Below, piece after piece: positions 12,198 to 25,116 of a stretch of 64,000 nt of DNA. Both the position numbers and the translations under genes were made by a program. Source of the stretch: Setoptus koraiensis (taxonomy: Eukaryota; Arthropoda). The notes below the pieces were generated by a model. It had not been told where the DNA came from and did no database searches. It was given only the letters and a program-made list of their open reading frames with translations. The stretch spans positions 5,766,001 through 5,830,000 of the forward strand of contig CM106585.1 in the NCBI GenBank assembly GCA_048013815.1, read 5' to 3'. The number at the start of each line of letters is the position of its first letter. Positions within the stretch are counted from its first letter, which is position 1.

Positions 12198-12257
12198 CCA
12201 GCATGCACGCCCGCCCGCCAGCATGTGCGCCCGCCTGCCAGCATGCACGCCCGCCGA
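12198..12257. repeat. Three tandem copies of a 20-bp GC-rich unit
   Basis: A unit of the form CCAGCATGCACGCCCGCC plus two bases is repeated three times with a few changes. Confidence 0.7.
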
Positions 12258-15200
12258 CGTGCACGCCCTGCGCGCGGGCTCCCCAACGAACGGCGGGCAG
12301 GCCCGTGCTCCGTTGGAGTGTCTGCTCGGCAGTGGGGACCCTCGACTCTGCCGAGTGCGCACTACAGCGCACAACTTGATAAGGGCCCGCCAGTGCTCGT
12401 TGCGTGGCGTTGCATAAAGTGGGCGGCTTGTCGGGCTGGCGAACGTGCGGGGCGTTCGTTTCGGCGCTTTTATTGCGCTCGTCGGGGCGCTCTCGTTGTG
12501 ATAACAACAACGCCGGCCGCGGCATCTCGAGCAAAGCGCGCCCGGCGTCGGTCGGGGCTCCACGGCCCAGTCAGCGCGGCCCGAGCCAGCGAGCGCCCGC
12601 CGACAACGCCGACGACGCGAGCGGCAGCTGGATAAAATAATGCTGCTGCGCTACCGTCGGCGTATCTCGCCGCGGCGGCCGCCGCGACGACAACGACGAC
12701 AACGACGACAACGACAACACTTAATTTCAATATAAAACTCGCTCGCGCGCTGTCTCTTCAACTGCAGCCATATTGAATTGAGGGCGCTTGAGTGTGTCTC
12801 GTCCGTTTGGCGAGGCCTTTTTGCAGGCGCAACACGAAACGGCATAATTGGCGCGCGTCATCGGCGGCATCTTGCCAGCGCGCCGCTGGGCCGCCGTTAG
12901 CCGGGCTGGCTCGCCGTTGGCTCGTCTCGTCAAGTTGGCCAGCCAGCGTGACTTATTAGGCTCATCCGAGGCGCTGTCGTCGCAAATTGTTTGCCTGCCA
13001 GCGCCTCTCGCTGTGACTTTGCGGCCCGCCAGCCAGCGCCGGCACAGTCGGCCGCCTGGCAGCACTGGCACAGTCGGCGGCACGACAACCGCCGCGGAAC
13101 CGTATAAACGGGCAAAAGTCGGCTAATCGTCGCCAATTCCGGCCGGGCCGCCGCCTGATTAAATGGGCTGAGCGCCAGCGCCGGGGCGCCGCCTGACGCG
13201 CGCGCTGTGAGAGCAATAGTAAAATGACGCTCTCGCCGGCCCGCGCCGGATTACCCGGCGAGTTTATTTAAATTGCCGGCCCGGTGGCACGGGGCCGCTG
13301 GCGAGCCTGCTGGCCAGCGCTCGGGCTCGCCAGCTTTCGCATGGGGCTTTGCACGGAATCTCGCTCCCGCGCGGGCTCTCGCTCTCGCGCGGCCATAGCG
13401 GGATGCGCGCGTGCCGAGCCCCACGCGATGATCGCCCATTTGCAGCCATTCCGGCGCTCGTGTGACTCACGCTGCGAGCGGCCGCAAATCATGCCCGGCC
13501 CGGCCGACCGCTCGGCACAATCAACTGGCGCGCGCGCGACGTGCTGAATATATTAGCTCGCGATAATGACACTGCACAGATGACCACAACATGCGCTCGC
13601 TCGCAACGCGCAGCGGGCCCCAACGCTCGGCAACAAATCGGCGGCGGCGGCCAGCAAAAGGCGCCCTCACATCCGCCGCCTGCCGCACAGGCCGCCGGGC
13701 CCGCTGTGGCCCGGCTGGCCGGCAACAAATCACTGCGCTGTGCGTTGTTTTTTGTCGCCGTTGTTGCGGCCGCTGCCCGGTAATTTGCCTGCCAACTGGC
13801 GATAACTGTCCCGTGCTCCGTGCACGTCGGCGGTCGTTACGCGCACTGTGCCAGCCGGCCCTGTCGTCGAGCCCGCGACCGATGTTGTTGGCCGCTCCGG
13901 AGCGGCTGCCCGCGCCAACAGCCAGCGCCAACAGCCAGCGCCTCCTTATTACCATAAGAGCGCGCGTCTTGGGCGCCCCGCAATGGTCGCATCGCGCTCT
14001 CATTATGTTGCCGACGACGCTCGCGTACAGGTGCGTCGTCGGCGGTGCGGCCAGCGCCGAGCACGTCGGGCATAACAAGCTGTTCTTGCGACGGTGCACT
14101 CGCGCCGCCCGAGCGGCTCGCTGCAACGCACAACTGCGCCCTAATTGCCATGGCCGTCCCCGCCGCCCCGTCCTCGCAGCGTGTTCCGCGCGCCGTCGCG
14201 GCCCGGCGGACGGTGCGCGGAGAGCGGCCGGCCAAGGGGGCGAGCTCGCCGTGCGCGCCTCGCAGCGATGTCCCGCGCGAAAGCGAGATTGCGAGAGCCC
14301 GCAGTAACAGTTGGCTCGGCGAGCCGCGTGGCTCGGGCGACAATCCGAGCGGCGAGCCGGAGCGGCGCACTGTCTCGTCAGCCTAGCGTCAGGCCGCGAC
14401 ACAAGCAATGGAGCCAACGGATGTGTGCACGGCGGTGTGTTTGCCAGCGTCGCGACCCATCACACCCGCTCGTGCGCTCGGACCGGCGGGCCCCAATCGC
14501 GGCCGCCTGTTGGCCTGGGCACACACACACACACACACACACATTAGGCGGCTATCACGGCAGCGCAGTTTTAGTGGCCGTTTCAGGGCACGTTCGGCTT
14601 GTTATTTATTATTTGTCTGTCCGTCATTGTTCAGTTGGCCGGGCCCCGCGACAAGTGTTTACCTCTTGTCCATTGTGTGGGGCTGGCATGATGAGGCTCG
14701 CCAAGTCGCTAATATGTGTGTTTTCGTCTCGTAGTGCTAACAGAAGTGCCAGCACCAACAACAAAAACAAACACATCCACCAATGACAGAGACACGAGGT
14801 CACGCTCGCAGCGATCGCCTCACCCGTTGAGAGGCCCGCCAGACAGCCAGACGGGCAATGTGTTTGGTAACAACACCAACAACGACAACAGCAGCAACAA
14901 CAACAACAACAACAGCGCACCTATGCGCTGGCCCCAGTCTCTTTCTGTTTCCCCCCTTCCCCCGTCTGTGTCTGGCAATGAGCGACGAGATGTCATAATC
15001 AGACTGCCCCTGCAGCACCCATAATGTGATGCGCGCCCCCCCCCCCTTCGCCCCGCCAAAAAAACAGCGCGCAACTATCACACACACCCAACTGCAGCCA
15101 AGTACCAGTGCACAATGCAATGAATGACGCAACGCACACACACACACACACACACACACATAAATACGGGAACGCAAGTGACAGGTGCACGAGTGGCGCC

Positions 15201-16046
15201 ATTTTCAAACGCGGGTCAGCCGACTCAGCTCACGACTGTCAGTCGGCCGTTGGGGCCCGCGCACAACTCGGCCGGCTGTTTGCCCGGGGCCCACAGGCGA
15301 CAAGCGACAGTTAGACACGGGAGGCCAGCCACTGCCAGACGCGGCCGACCAGCCACTGCCCGAGCCACGCAGCGGCCAAAAGTGGGCCCCGGGTAGCGGG
15401 CCCATTATTCTTTTAGCACTTGTGCAACACGCTTGCTCGCTTCAATATAAACGCAATAAACGGGGCGAGCCATTTTAGCCACTCTCACTGTCTCGTTAGC
15501 TCGCCACTAGGCTACTTGTTAGTGCCCACTGACTCGGTGAAACTCTCATCACGAAGGGGCCCCAAACGGCGGCGCCGACAAACAGTCCAGCGTTGTGTTT
15601 GTGACAACTTTTTCGGGTTGCTCAGCCCGGCCCGCACTGGCCTACCCTGGCTCACACTGGCTCGCAAGTCGCTTGGCTGAGCCGTATTTTAAAAACGACG
15701 ACCACTCTATTAATTTATGCCGCTCCTCGCCAAACACACACACACACGCACACGTATCAATCGTTGGCTGGTTATCTGGTTGGCCGATTGAGGCCAGAGT
15801 TGCGGGCCCGTTCGGCCCAGAGACACACGCGCACGCCGGACAGGTGCGCGGACAAATGGGGCCAGTTGGGGCGCCCAATGATAATGGGCCAGATATTGAC
15901 CAATTGTTGTTCGTTTGCGCACACTGTGCGCGCTGGTCACTTTGAACGGGGGGCCCCCATGGGCCCGGCTGGCTGAGTCTGTGCTCGCCAGTCTCCCGTG
16001 AGCAGCCCAGAAACAGGGCACAAATGGCCGCCATTGTGTATACACA

Positions 16047-16093
<47 letters not shown>

Positions 16094-18591
16094 CGTGTGC
16101 GTGTGTGCAGGTGAATGCGGCCAGGTGGAGCTCGCGAGCCAGTGTGAGCCAGAATGAGCGAGCCTGGCACGGGCTCAAGGCTGCCAGGCTGCCGTTATTC
16201 CGGGAACTGGCAACGTGCAGCCAGCGAGCTGCCACAGAAAAGCCAAGCGGGCTCGGCGGGCAGAGGTCGAGATTATTCATTTATTCGCGCTCGTTTTTTG
16301 GGGCCACCACGTTCCACTCGGGCCCCATGGCTGCATGCGTGTGCCGCTGTGTGTGTGTGTGTGTTTGTTTGGCGGCGGCGGCCAGGTGAGGCGAGCGGGC
16401 TCCGCCGCCGCCGCGTTCACCTATTGAACCGACCGACTATTGAGCTGGCTGACTCTCTCAATTTGATTGATTGAAGCCCGCTTTTTGGCGAGCATCGGCC
16501 CACCGCTCGACTCGAGCGGCTCGTGCGGCTCGAGCGGCTCGAGAGCAGGGGAGTGACTCGCCGGGCTGCCAAGGCCGCCCTCCGCGCTCTATGCACACCA
16601 CGGCAATGTTTGTGTTGCATCGGGTTCTTGTTGGGCTCTTGTTGGGCTCGCGCTGGGTTCGCTCTGCCCTCGCGCTGGGTTCGCTCTGCCCTCGCACTGG
16701 GCTCGCGCTGGGCTGGCATTAGGTGCTCATTGTGTGCAATTCTCTCTCGTGAAGCGTCTCGTCGGTGGAGCCCCTTGCCAGTCGGGCCCTCGCAAGTCGG
16801 CCGCGGTGGGCGAGCGGCGAGATAGGGCGCCCCGAAAGAGGAGAACAGCGATTAGGTGGCCATAACAACTTGCAAATGGGTTGCGCGACGGGCCAGCAGT
16901 GCGCCAGTCGGTTGTCGATGGTTGCAAGTTGCGCACTGCAACGGCGCCCCATTTGCAACAGGAATCATCTTTCTTTTATATCACCAGCCAGCCAGCCAGC
17001 CAGCATCATGGCCCGCAAACACACAGTGATCGTCATATAATATCATCGCCAACACAGCCAGAGGCTAATAACATCGTGTAGGTGGCCGTCGTAATTTCAA
17101 GCCAGCCAGCCCGACCGACCGACAGTCAGTTAGTCGGTGTTGCCATTGTCCCTGTAGCTGTGTGTGTGTCGCCCCGGCTCCATCTTGCTCTTCTCGATTT
17201 CTAACTGTTATCACATGAGACCACATTGTGTGTTGGCCGTTCGCCGGCAACAACAACAACAGCAACAACGCCAACAACCAGCCAGCGACAACCACGACAT
17301 CGACTGACAACAACAACAACAACAACAACAACAGCGCACCGGCGATAGCGCTGGCAATAATAACAATAATAATATAAAAAAGAAATTACTCTCTCACTTT
17401 CACCACTTTTTATTGCATCTCGAGACATCATTGTTATCTCGCCAGAGTTACCTCGCCAGCTCGCCAGCTCGCCCGCTTGCCAGCTCACCGGCCCACAATC
17501 GCGCCCCAGCGCCGACGACTTGCCATCTCGCAATCGCGCCATCTCAACATTTCGCCGACTCGCCAACTTATCCGCGCCAGCACATAAATTGCTGGCAAGC
17601 CTCATACTGGGGCGCATTCAAACCAACAATCAAACTATGAGCCAATGTGTTACTTAATAATGGGGACCCTCGTGATAGCACTTGGCGCGCTCGCGCCCCT
17701 CGATAGTGTGCGTGCTGTTGGCTCTAGCGGGACGCTTCCAACTTCGAACACAACTGCCAAGTGGCCCCATACTCAGATAGAAATCGGCACACACACACAC
17801 ACAGCATAGTGCCCAGGGCGAAATTTTCTGTTCTAGCCAGCTATCCTTGCCATCAGCCAGCCAGCCAGCTATCCGACCAGCGGGCCCTTGGCGAGCCCAA
17901 TGAAACGGCCAGATATTTGCCAGCCACAGTGCGGGTTGCGGCGGCCCCACAACACAGGCCAGGGTTACGGCCCCACAGTGCAGTCCAAAGTTGCCTGCCA
18001 GATCGGCATGACACCGACGCTGTCTAATTCAATTCCTAATTCAAATCTCAAATTCAAATTCGCCACCGAGCGACAACTCGGAGTTTAGTTAACTTTAGTT
18101 AACAGCTGAATGTGTGATCCGATTCTAATTCTGGCCCCCTCGCTCGCTCCCTTTGCTCCCGTCGCATTATGTCGCCTTGTTTTGGCGCGTTGTCACTGTT
18201 ATTTCGGCGCGTTATTCGCACGTTATTTCGGCGCGTTATTCGCACGTTATTTCGGGGGCGCCATTATCCGCTCTTGCTTTTGCAGGCTGCCATTTGCTGG
18301 CTGGCTGGCCGGCTGGCCGGTCATCACGCCACGCGCGGCGCGACAAACGCGCTCTCCAGCGAGCCAGCTCGCCAATCTGGCAAAGTTCATTGGGCAAAGT
18401 GGGCGCCGGAGTGTGCAATTTTCGAGCTGGGGCCCGCTCGCAACTACACTGATTTGGGCTACCCACTGAACGTGCGCGAGCCGAGCCAGCGAGCGAAACG
18501 AAGCGACTCAAAACGAAACAACGCCGAGATGAAGCGAAACGAAACGACGAAATGAACTCAATTCGGCCCACTTGGCTCGCCCGCCCGCCCT

Positions 18592-18730
18592 AAACTGTCG
18601 GCCCAAACTATCGGCCCAAACTATCGGCCCAAACTATCGGCCCAAACTATCGGTCCAGACTATCGGCCCGAACTGTCGGCCCGAATTGTCGGCCCAGACT
18701 GTCGGCCCAGACTAGTCGGCTCAGACTAAA
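18592..18730. repeat. 13-bp minisatellite, about 10 copies
   Basis: The unit AAACTATCGGCCC is repeated head to tail about ten times. The first and central copies are near identical; the last four carry AGACT/GAACT/GAATT variants, and one copy is 14 bp. Confidence 0.9.
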
Positions 18731-20639
18731 CTAGGTGCAATATGCATGAGCAGTGACATGAGATGAGATGCTTCATCAGCGTTATTCGATGATGAATCGA
18801 CACAGGAAGCCGTAGCACGAGTGCCGCCGGCAGGCCCGCCACTGGCCCCCGGATGATGATTACATCATGAATATAAGCCGGCCTAATATATAAATTGTCT
18901 CGCAACTGGCTGGCTGTGGGCCGGCCAAAGTCACCAGTGCGCCAGTGCGCCGGGCTGGCGGGCCGTCGGCTGTGGCACCTTGTTGACCGCAACGAGGCGC
19001 GGTTGTGACGTAAGCGTTCGAACGTAAGGTGCTCAAAACGGCGGCAGTTGCCGCGCCGCCGAATAAAGCGGATAAAGCGGATGAAGCGAATAAGTGAGCG
19101 AATGGGGCGAATAAGGCGAATGGGGCGAATATGCGCGACATAAATTTGACAATTGTCACAGCCGTCTGTTTGTGTGCCGTCTATCAGTTGGCGCTGGTGA
19201 CACTGGTTTGCCGTGCAACCGTTACACTATAACGGCCCGTTATTAACGGGCCGCTGGTGGGGCGAGCTTGCTTGCCTAAGCGATGACGCAACGTGACGGG
19301 CTGTTTGCTGGCGCAGCGGCCCGTTTCTAATTAGTTAAATGCAGCTCTTACAATGAGGGGCTCGCGCACAGATATACTCTGACACAAATATGGCGGGCCC
19401 GTTGGTATTCGCGTGCCAATTTGCTGGCGAATTAGCGCGTTTGTTGTTTGCGTTTGGCCCTCGTCGCCCTTTTATGGGTGCCCGCGACTGGGGGCCATTC
19501 ATCGCGCGGCCAAGGTGTCATCGTGATTCGACGGACACTGTCGCGAGTCGCGACACCGCGGGATCGCGCGACACCGCGCCATTGGTGCGAGAAAAAAGCC
19601 AAATATGACCGACTGACGCGGGGGACCGGAGCGCGAAAAATGGCCCACGCTCAGCGCTGATTGGTGGCCGGCCGATAACACACAGCGCTACATGACATGT
19701 CGCGTATTCATCAATTGACAGTGATTCATGAGCTAATGGTCATCAAGCGCTAATGGCTCGCGCTTATCGGCCATCGACTGCGGCGGCCCGGCCAACACGG
19801 ACAACACGTAGCACGTGCCATTTGTCGCGTATGCGCCCCGTGTTAGGGACTGGGTGCGTTAAGCTGCGTTTAAGCTGCGCGTTTGGGCCCTTCTAATTGC
19901 ACGCGAATCGCCATCTGTTTTTTGGTGGCTTTTCAGCTTTTGACAAGACAATGAGCGTTGCAAATCTCGGCAATGGCGCTGCAAATGATGTGTGCATTTA
20001 TTTATTTTTATCCAAGTGCGTTGGCGGGCTCTCATAATACGCGATTCACCAGAGAGTCTCCTCAGGTCTCTGTCTCGAGGAGCGCGCTCGCTGTCAGCGG
20101 GCTCGTATCTGTTGGCCTGTGTCGCTGTCAGTGTCAGCCGAATGATTGGTCGTGACCAGAAAGAGAATCGAATATAATATAATCAGGCAGGGGCGCCGCA
20201 CAACAACAACTTGCACAAATACCCAAACAGCTGCGCAGTCACTTAGTCAGCGCTAGCCGAGGGGCCCCGCGACACTCGGTCTTGCCAGCGATGGCTGGCT
20301 AGACCGATATAGTGTAAGTGGGTTAGTCGAGCCGCCAGCGCCAGTCATTAAACACACGTTAGCAGAATGCCAGATGAATGAGCCTCATCAGCATGGTGTG
20401 TCCCACCCTAATCGATTTGTCGCTATATGGCGCCCCCTCTCGCGCGCTCGCTGCTATGCGGTCCCATGTATCCGATGCAGCGGGCGGCGGCGGGCGCATT
20501 GTCAGTGTCAGCGGCGTTGTTGTTGTTGGCGGCGGCGGTGATAGTTTTGTTGACAATGTACTCTAGGAAATGCTCTGGCGCTCTTGTTCGCCGGGCCCCG
20601 CCGTCATCAGCAGCGCCAACAACCTATGGCAGCGACCAC

Positions 20640-20795
20640 GGCGCCCGCCAACAGCAGACAACGGCGACACCAACAACAACAACAACAACGGCAACAACAA
20701 CGGCAACGGCAACGACGACAACGACAACAGCAACGACGACAACGACAACAGCAACGACGACAACGACGACGACAACAACAACAACAAATAAACGA
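20640..20795. repeat. CAA/CGA-rich low-complexity tract
   Basis: A run of CAA, GGCAA and CGACAA units. Read in frame it gives poly-Gln, poly-Asn or poly-Thr depending on frame; no surrounding gene supports coding. Confidence 0.75.
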
Positions 20796-21665
20796 CTAGA
20801 CGCGCGACAATATATATAGACTGTCACGATTAATTTAATAGGATATACTGGCCTGCTTCAGGCGCCAAGTGCCAAGACGGGCCCCAAGACAGCCAACACA
20901 ACTGCATCTATCCAGTTGTGATAGTGGGGCCAGTGGGGCACCTAGCTGGCGCCTACTGGCGTTCACTCTAACAAACAACTGGCTGGTTGTCGGTTGGAGC
21001 TGGCCAGTGTGAGGCTGCTCGTGGTCAGTCAATTATTTATCGTGCAAAACAACTAACATTATTAGTTTATACACTGGGTATTATCAGGTATTAGTTGCTC
21101 AAGATTAGCTACGGCCACTCGAGCGCCCCTCCGCGGCCCGTTCTTGATATGTTTGCACCATTGGTCTATTGCGTCTCGGGCTTACTCTTTAATCTCTTTC
21201 GCGCTCTCTCACAATTGTTAATCCGGCGTGTCGTCATGATTGTTGTTCGCGCCAACTTTCTTATCATGACTTACTCCATTGATTGAAAGATCTCTCCGTA
21301 TCGATCGGCTCGCCAGACACCGGCGATGATAAAGATTATCATCTGTCATTGACACACACACATAGACGGCGTAGCTGGGGGCCAACGTGACCGAAACACC
21401 ACCGATCGCCAATTGAGCCAGTACTGATTGCAGGCACTTGTTATATGTGAGCGTGTAGTTTGGATGCACTTTTTTCTGAGGCAATTTTTCAGCCTGTCGA
21501 CCATTAAAAAATCGACTGAAAAAGTTCACTTGAGAAAACATCGCCAAGGCTGATTGGTGTTGTTCGCTGGGGGGAACGCGCCAGCATGGCGCAGAAAGAC
21601 TTCGGACACATACACGTCCGTTTCGGGACATTCTCGGAAAAGTTTCACCTTCAAAAGGCGAGCTT

Positions 21666-21910
21666 TTCAATTTTTCGGTTCGGCCGAAAAAGCGAAAAGC
21701 CGCCCGTCGGGTTTTGCCATTTTCATTTGAGCGCTCGCCACTTCGGTCGGCGGCGAGATCGGCCGCATCCCGCACAGTGCACGAGTGGTTGCAATTTCGG
21801 ACCACTGGGGCCGCGTGATCATGGTGGAAAAACTTTTTCGCAAGATTTTTCGGCGCGCTTGTTTGGCCGAAAAATTGAACGAGCGTCGCCGAAAAATTGA
21901 ACGAGCGTCG
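21666..21910. repeat. Short inverted repeat plus 22-bp tandem duplication
   Basis: The 13-mer TTCAATTTTTCGG (21666-21678) recurs inverted as CCGAAAAATTGAA at 21867-21879 and 21889-21901. The two inverted copies are part of a perfect 22-bp tandem duplication (21867-21888 and 21889-21910). Confidence 0.8.
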
Positions 21911-23054
21911 CCGAGAAAAAAAACGTTTCTATTGCCGGTCGCCCTGAACGAACGCGCCGCTCTGATCTCATTTTTGCCGCTTTTCGTTTGCCAGTTTGCC
22001 CATTCAGGCCTCTGTGGGGCCCCGCTAATTGCCTAACCAGTCCATTAGTCAGCGGACTGTCACTTGTTATTATTGCAATTATAAAAACAATGGTGATGAC
22101 GCTCATAAACGGGGGCTGCTGTTTTGGCTGCTGTTTTGGCTGTTGTTTTTGCTGCTGGCGGCGCTTTTGAGGATTTTACAAATGTGCGCTTTGCGCGCTG
22201 ACAAAACTTGAGCCATTTATAAAATTCTCGAAAATAGTTTCAGGAAGTGACTCTTCAATTTTGTTTCATGCCCGCCCGCCCGCTCTCACATGCGTGCATA
22301 ACTTGACTGTATCGACTGCGGCTGTGCGCGTTATCTCTGCCGGGCCCGTGTCATACTTGCGACTGAGAGTGGTTAGTTAAAGTTGAACACGGGGGCCCCC
22401 GCTAGTTACTATTTAGTGAAAAGTGGACTATCTCTCGAGATGATCTGTGTTTGTGTTTGTGTGTGAGCGTTGTTATCTCGCCCAGTTATCTAGATGTATT
22501 TTCGGCAACTAATGTTACAATACGACGATTTATAGAAGCTTATCTATCTCGCTGGCTGAGCTGAGCGTCGATATCGCTCTCGTCTCGCAGACGACTCATA
22601 GACGACTCATATACGACTGTCCTAGAGGCGCGCACATTCAAGTGATTACATGTTTTGTTGGATCATCGTCGCTCGGCTTGATCACCGCACACAATGTACA
22701 TACGAATCGCATGATACGACTGGCATGATACAAGTTGCTGCGGTGATACAACTGCCAGTTCTTGGCAGTTGCATCACCGCGGCTGATATGGCACTGAGCG
22801 AAGTGGCGAGAATTTCTGTCCAATTGAACGAACAAACAAACGCGCGCACACAAACAAACAAGCCACACACAAACTGCTGAGATTTGTTGCCGATACGAGC
22901 ACAAACGATAGTTTCGGGGTCCCAAAATGATTGATTGGGACTCTATGGACACATATCGCACACTGGGCCCGCTCCCGGCGCGACGACCGGCCGCTCTCAG
23001 TTACAGATGAGTGGATCGGTGCGCGGCCGGCGGGCCCCGATAATGATTGGCCAG

Positions 23055-23094
23055 GCGATTTCTGTGGCGATTTCTGTGGCGATTTCTGTGGCGA
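23055..23094. repeat. 12-bp tandem repeat, three copies
   Basis: GCGATTTCTGTG occurs three times in a row, followed by a partial fourth copy. Confidence 0.85.
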
Positions 23095-24583
23095 GCCAGC
23101 CGCGCCATTGGCCAGGTTGGCCGGCCGACGGCGAGCGATTCGAGCGAGTGTCCGGTCGAGACGGCGCTCGGGAGCTGCAACGACAGTGCCGTCCGCGCCA
23201 ACACGTTGCTGCAAGTGGCCCAGCGTGTAAAATATGATGGCATGTGATGGTACAAAAATTTGTATATCACATGCATCATGCAACCGGCTAACGGCAATTG
23301 TGCAACAATGCAATTAGAGATTCATTGCTGGCTGCACCGCCGCAGTGCTAATCTGGTCGCAGTGCTAATCTGGTCGGAGTGCCGGCGCCCATTCTAAATT
23401 CAATTTCGCCATATGTGCCAACTGGCTCGGCAACGCGCCCACCGGGGCGTTTGCGAGCCGGTTGTGCGGGTGTGTTCAACTTGGATCGTTTGAGTGGGAC
23501 AGGGCAGTGAAAAACTGAATTATTGTGCGCAGGGATTTGTTTCATTAGCAACGGGGCCCCCGCTCGTATGATATACGCCATTGGGCGCCTATTAAATCTG
23601 CCATATCTATTGTATCCGCTACGTGTGCCACATCTGCTGCGTTTGCCGTATCTGCCGCCTCGGCCGTATCTGCCGCGTTTGCCGTACCCGCTGTAGCCGG
23701 CCCTACGGCCGACACAGCAGACTGTGCCGCCCGAGCGAGCCGCGCAACCCGACGGACAAAGCGGTTTGCGTGAGCCGGCAGCCCGACAGTTGGCCAGCCG
23801 TGAACGGCGCCACTAGCTGCTCATTATGCTAACTAGCTAACCCCATTGTGCCGGCGCCGCCGCGGCCCGAAACGGCCAGCGCCCGCCAGCGTCTAACCAT
23901 AGGTGTCTTGGCCAATTTACAGCGCCGCACACTCAAACACGCACAGCCAGTTGGGCGAGAAGATTATGTTCATTAGGGGCTTATTGTGTAAGTGGCGTCA
24001 CTTTATTTATCACTGCTCACTGGCGCCCGGCGCTATCTCGAGACCCGCTATTGTGGCCCGACGGGAGCCGCTGCCCCTGCCAATAAAGACAATTACAATT
24101 CACTGTATGTTACAGGTATTAACCGGTGGGCGCCCGAGCGGCTCACAAGCTCGTGCCCGTGCCCGTGCCCAGACGAGATATCGCGCTCGTCTAGCCGCTG
24201 TCTTATCTTGTGCGCGCTGGCGTGCGCAAGCTTGCATTTGCACTCATCCGTAAATTCGAATCACCAATTTCCTTATTCTTATGCCCTATTACCGAGCTAT
24301 AATTACTATTTGCTGGCTGCGTTGCTGTGATGCAAGCTCGCCAATCTTGCCATCGATTGTGTGCTCTATGGCAACGCCCAGCCAGCGCCCGATAGCTGGG
24401 CCGTGGCGAAGCGAGCAAGTTTGCCGTCACTTGCAACGTAGTCGTCCCCTGTTGGCGTCTAGCGACACCATCTTGCAACCGACTAGCAACTTGGAACAGG
24501 TAAGCGCCACTTCCGCCCGCGCGCCGCGCCTCAAAACTGGGGCGCGGCGCAAACAATTTCCAGTCAGCGCCAGACCGGAGAGG

Positions 24584-24630
24584 CCGCACGACGGCGCCCG
24601 AAAGCGGCACGACGGCGCCCGAAAGCGGCA
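24584..24630. repeat. 21-bp tandem duplication
   Basis: A GC-rich unit containing CGACGGCGCCCGAAAGCGG is present twice in direct succession. Confidence 0.75.
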
Positions 24631-25097
24631 CAACAACGGCAACAGCAACAACAATTGCGCGTATTCGGTCGCCGAAGCGATCGTCGCGGTGATGCCAACT
24701 GTGTACTGCTGGCAATATCATCAATAATGAATGTGCTCTTTGCCGAGCTTGCCAGCCAACAAACTGCTCACCTGGCAAGCTGTTTGTGTTGTGTTTCAAT
24801 CAATTTGGCCATAGGATAGCAGGCAGGCAGCATTCATTCAATTACTTACTGCCGTAAATCGTTGTCGCGAGCTAACCGAACGACGACACGCAGCCAAACA
24901 CTCGGTGGTTGAGTCAATGCAAATAGCAAGTTAGCTGGCATTTGATTTATTGCCGATGCTAATGACCTTCAGCAGGATCCATTAGATATCCATACAATCT
25001 ATATTAAGCAGTGGTTGTGTGGTGGTGGTGCACAGTAGACAGTTTAGACAGTCGGTTACATGCAGTGATTGAATAAACGCCGGCTACTTGCCGGGTG

Positions 25098-25103
25098 TTT
25101 ATT
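25098..25103 (-). terminator. Candidate poly(A) signal of the acyltransferase gene
   Basis: AATAAA on the minus strand 13 bp beyond the stop codon of the NRF-6-like gene. The very short distance makes use uncertain. Confidence 0.35.
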
Positions 25104-25116
25104 AACTCAGCTCGCG

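Larger units (their letters stand above)
9221..25097. other. GC-rich noncoding tract of about 16 kb, no gene recognised
   Basis: The sequence is visibly GC- and CpG-rich; for example the 60 bases from 12181 contain 47 G or C. It is full of GCCAGC/GCTGGC words, GGCC, (CA)n runs (near 9818, 10033, 14519, 15135, 16046), (CAA)n/(CAACGG)n runs and short tandem duplications. Long open frames exist on both strands because stop codons are rare in such DNA. Their translations are Ala/Arg/Pro-rich, overlap one another in different frames and show no domain. It lies between the 5' end of calcineurin A and the 3' end of the acyltransferase gene, both on the minus strand, so it may be intergenic or contain large introns of calcineurin A. 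Confidence 0.6.

Noticed and set aside
13521-14417. Long minus-strand frame (298 codons) and many similar frames on both strands in the GC-rich tract
   Set aside because: Ala/Arg/Pro-rich translations occur in several overlapping frames at once, as expected where stop codons are rare. No domain, no codon pattern and no splice logic supports them.
18592-18730. Possible CRISPR-like array
   Set aside because: The 13-bp units are directly adjacent without spacers, and the DNA is from an animal. It is a minisatellite.
20427-20819. Frame ending in poly-Thr, with poly-Gln and poly-Asn alternatives in other frames
   Set aside because: All three frames of the same triplet repeat are open, which is the mark of a simple repeat and not a gene.
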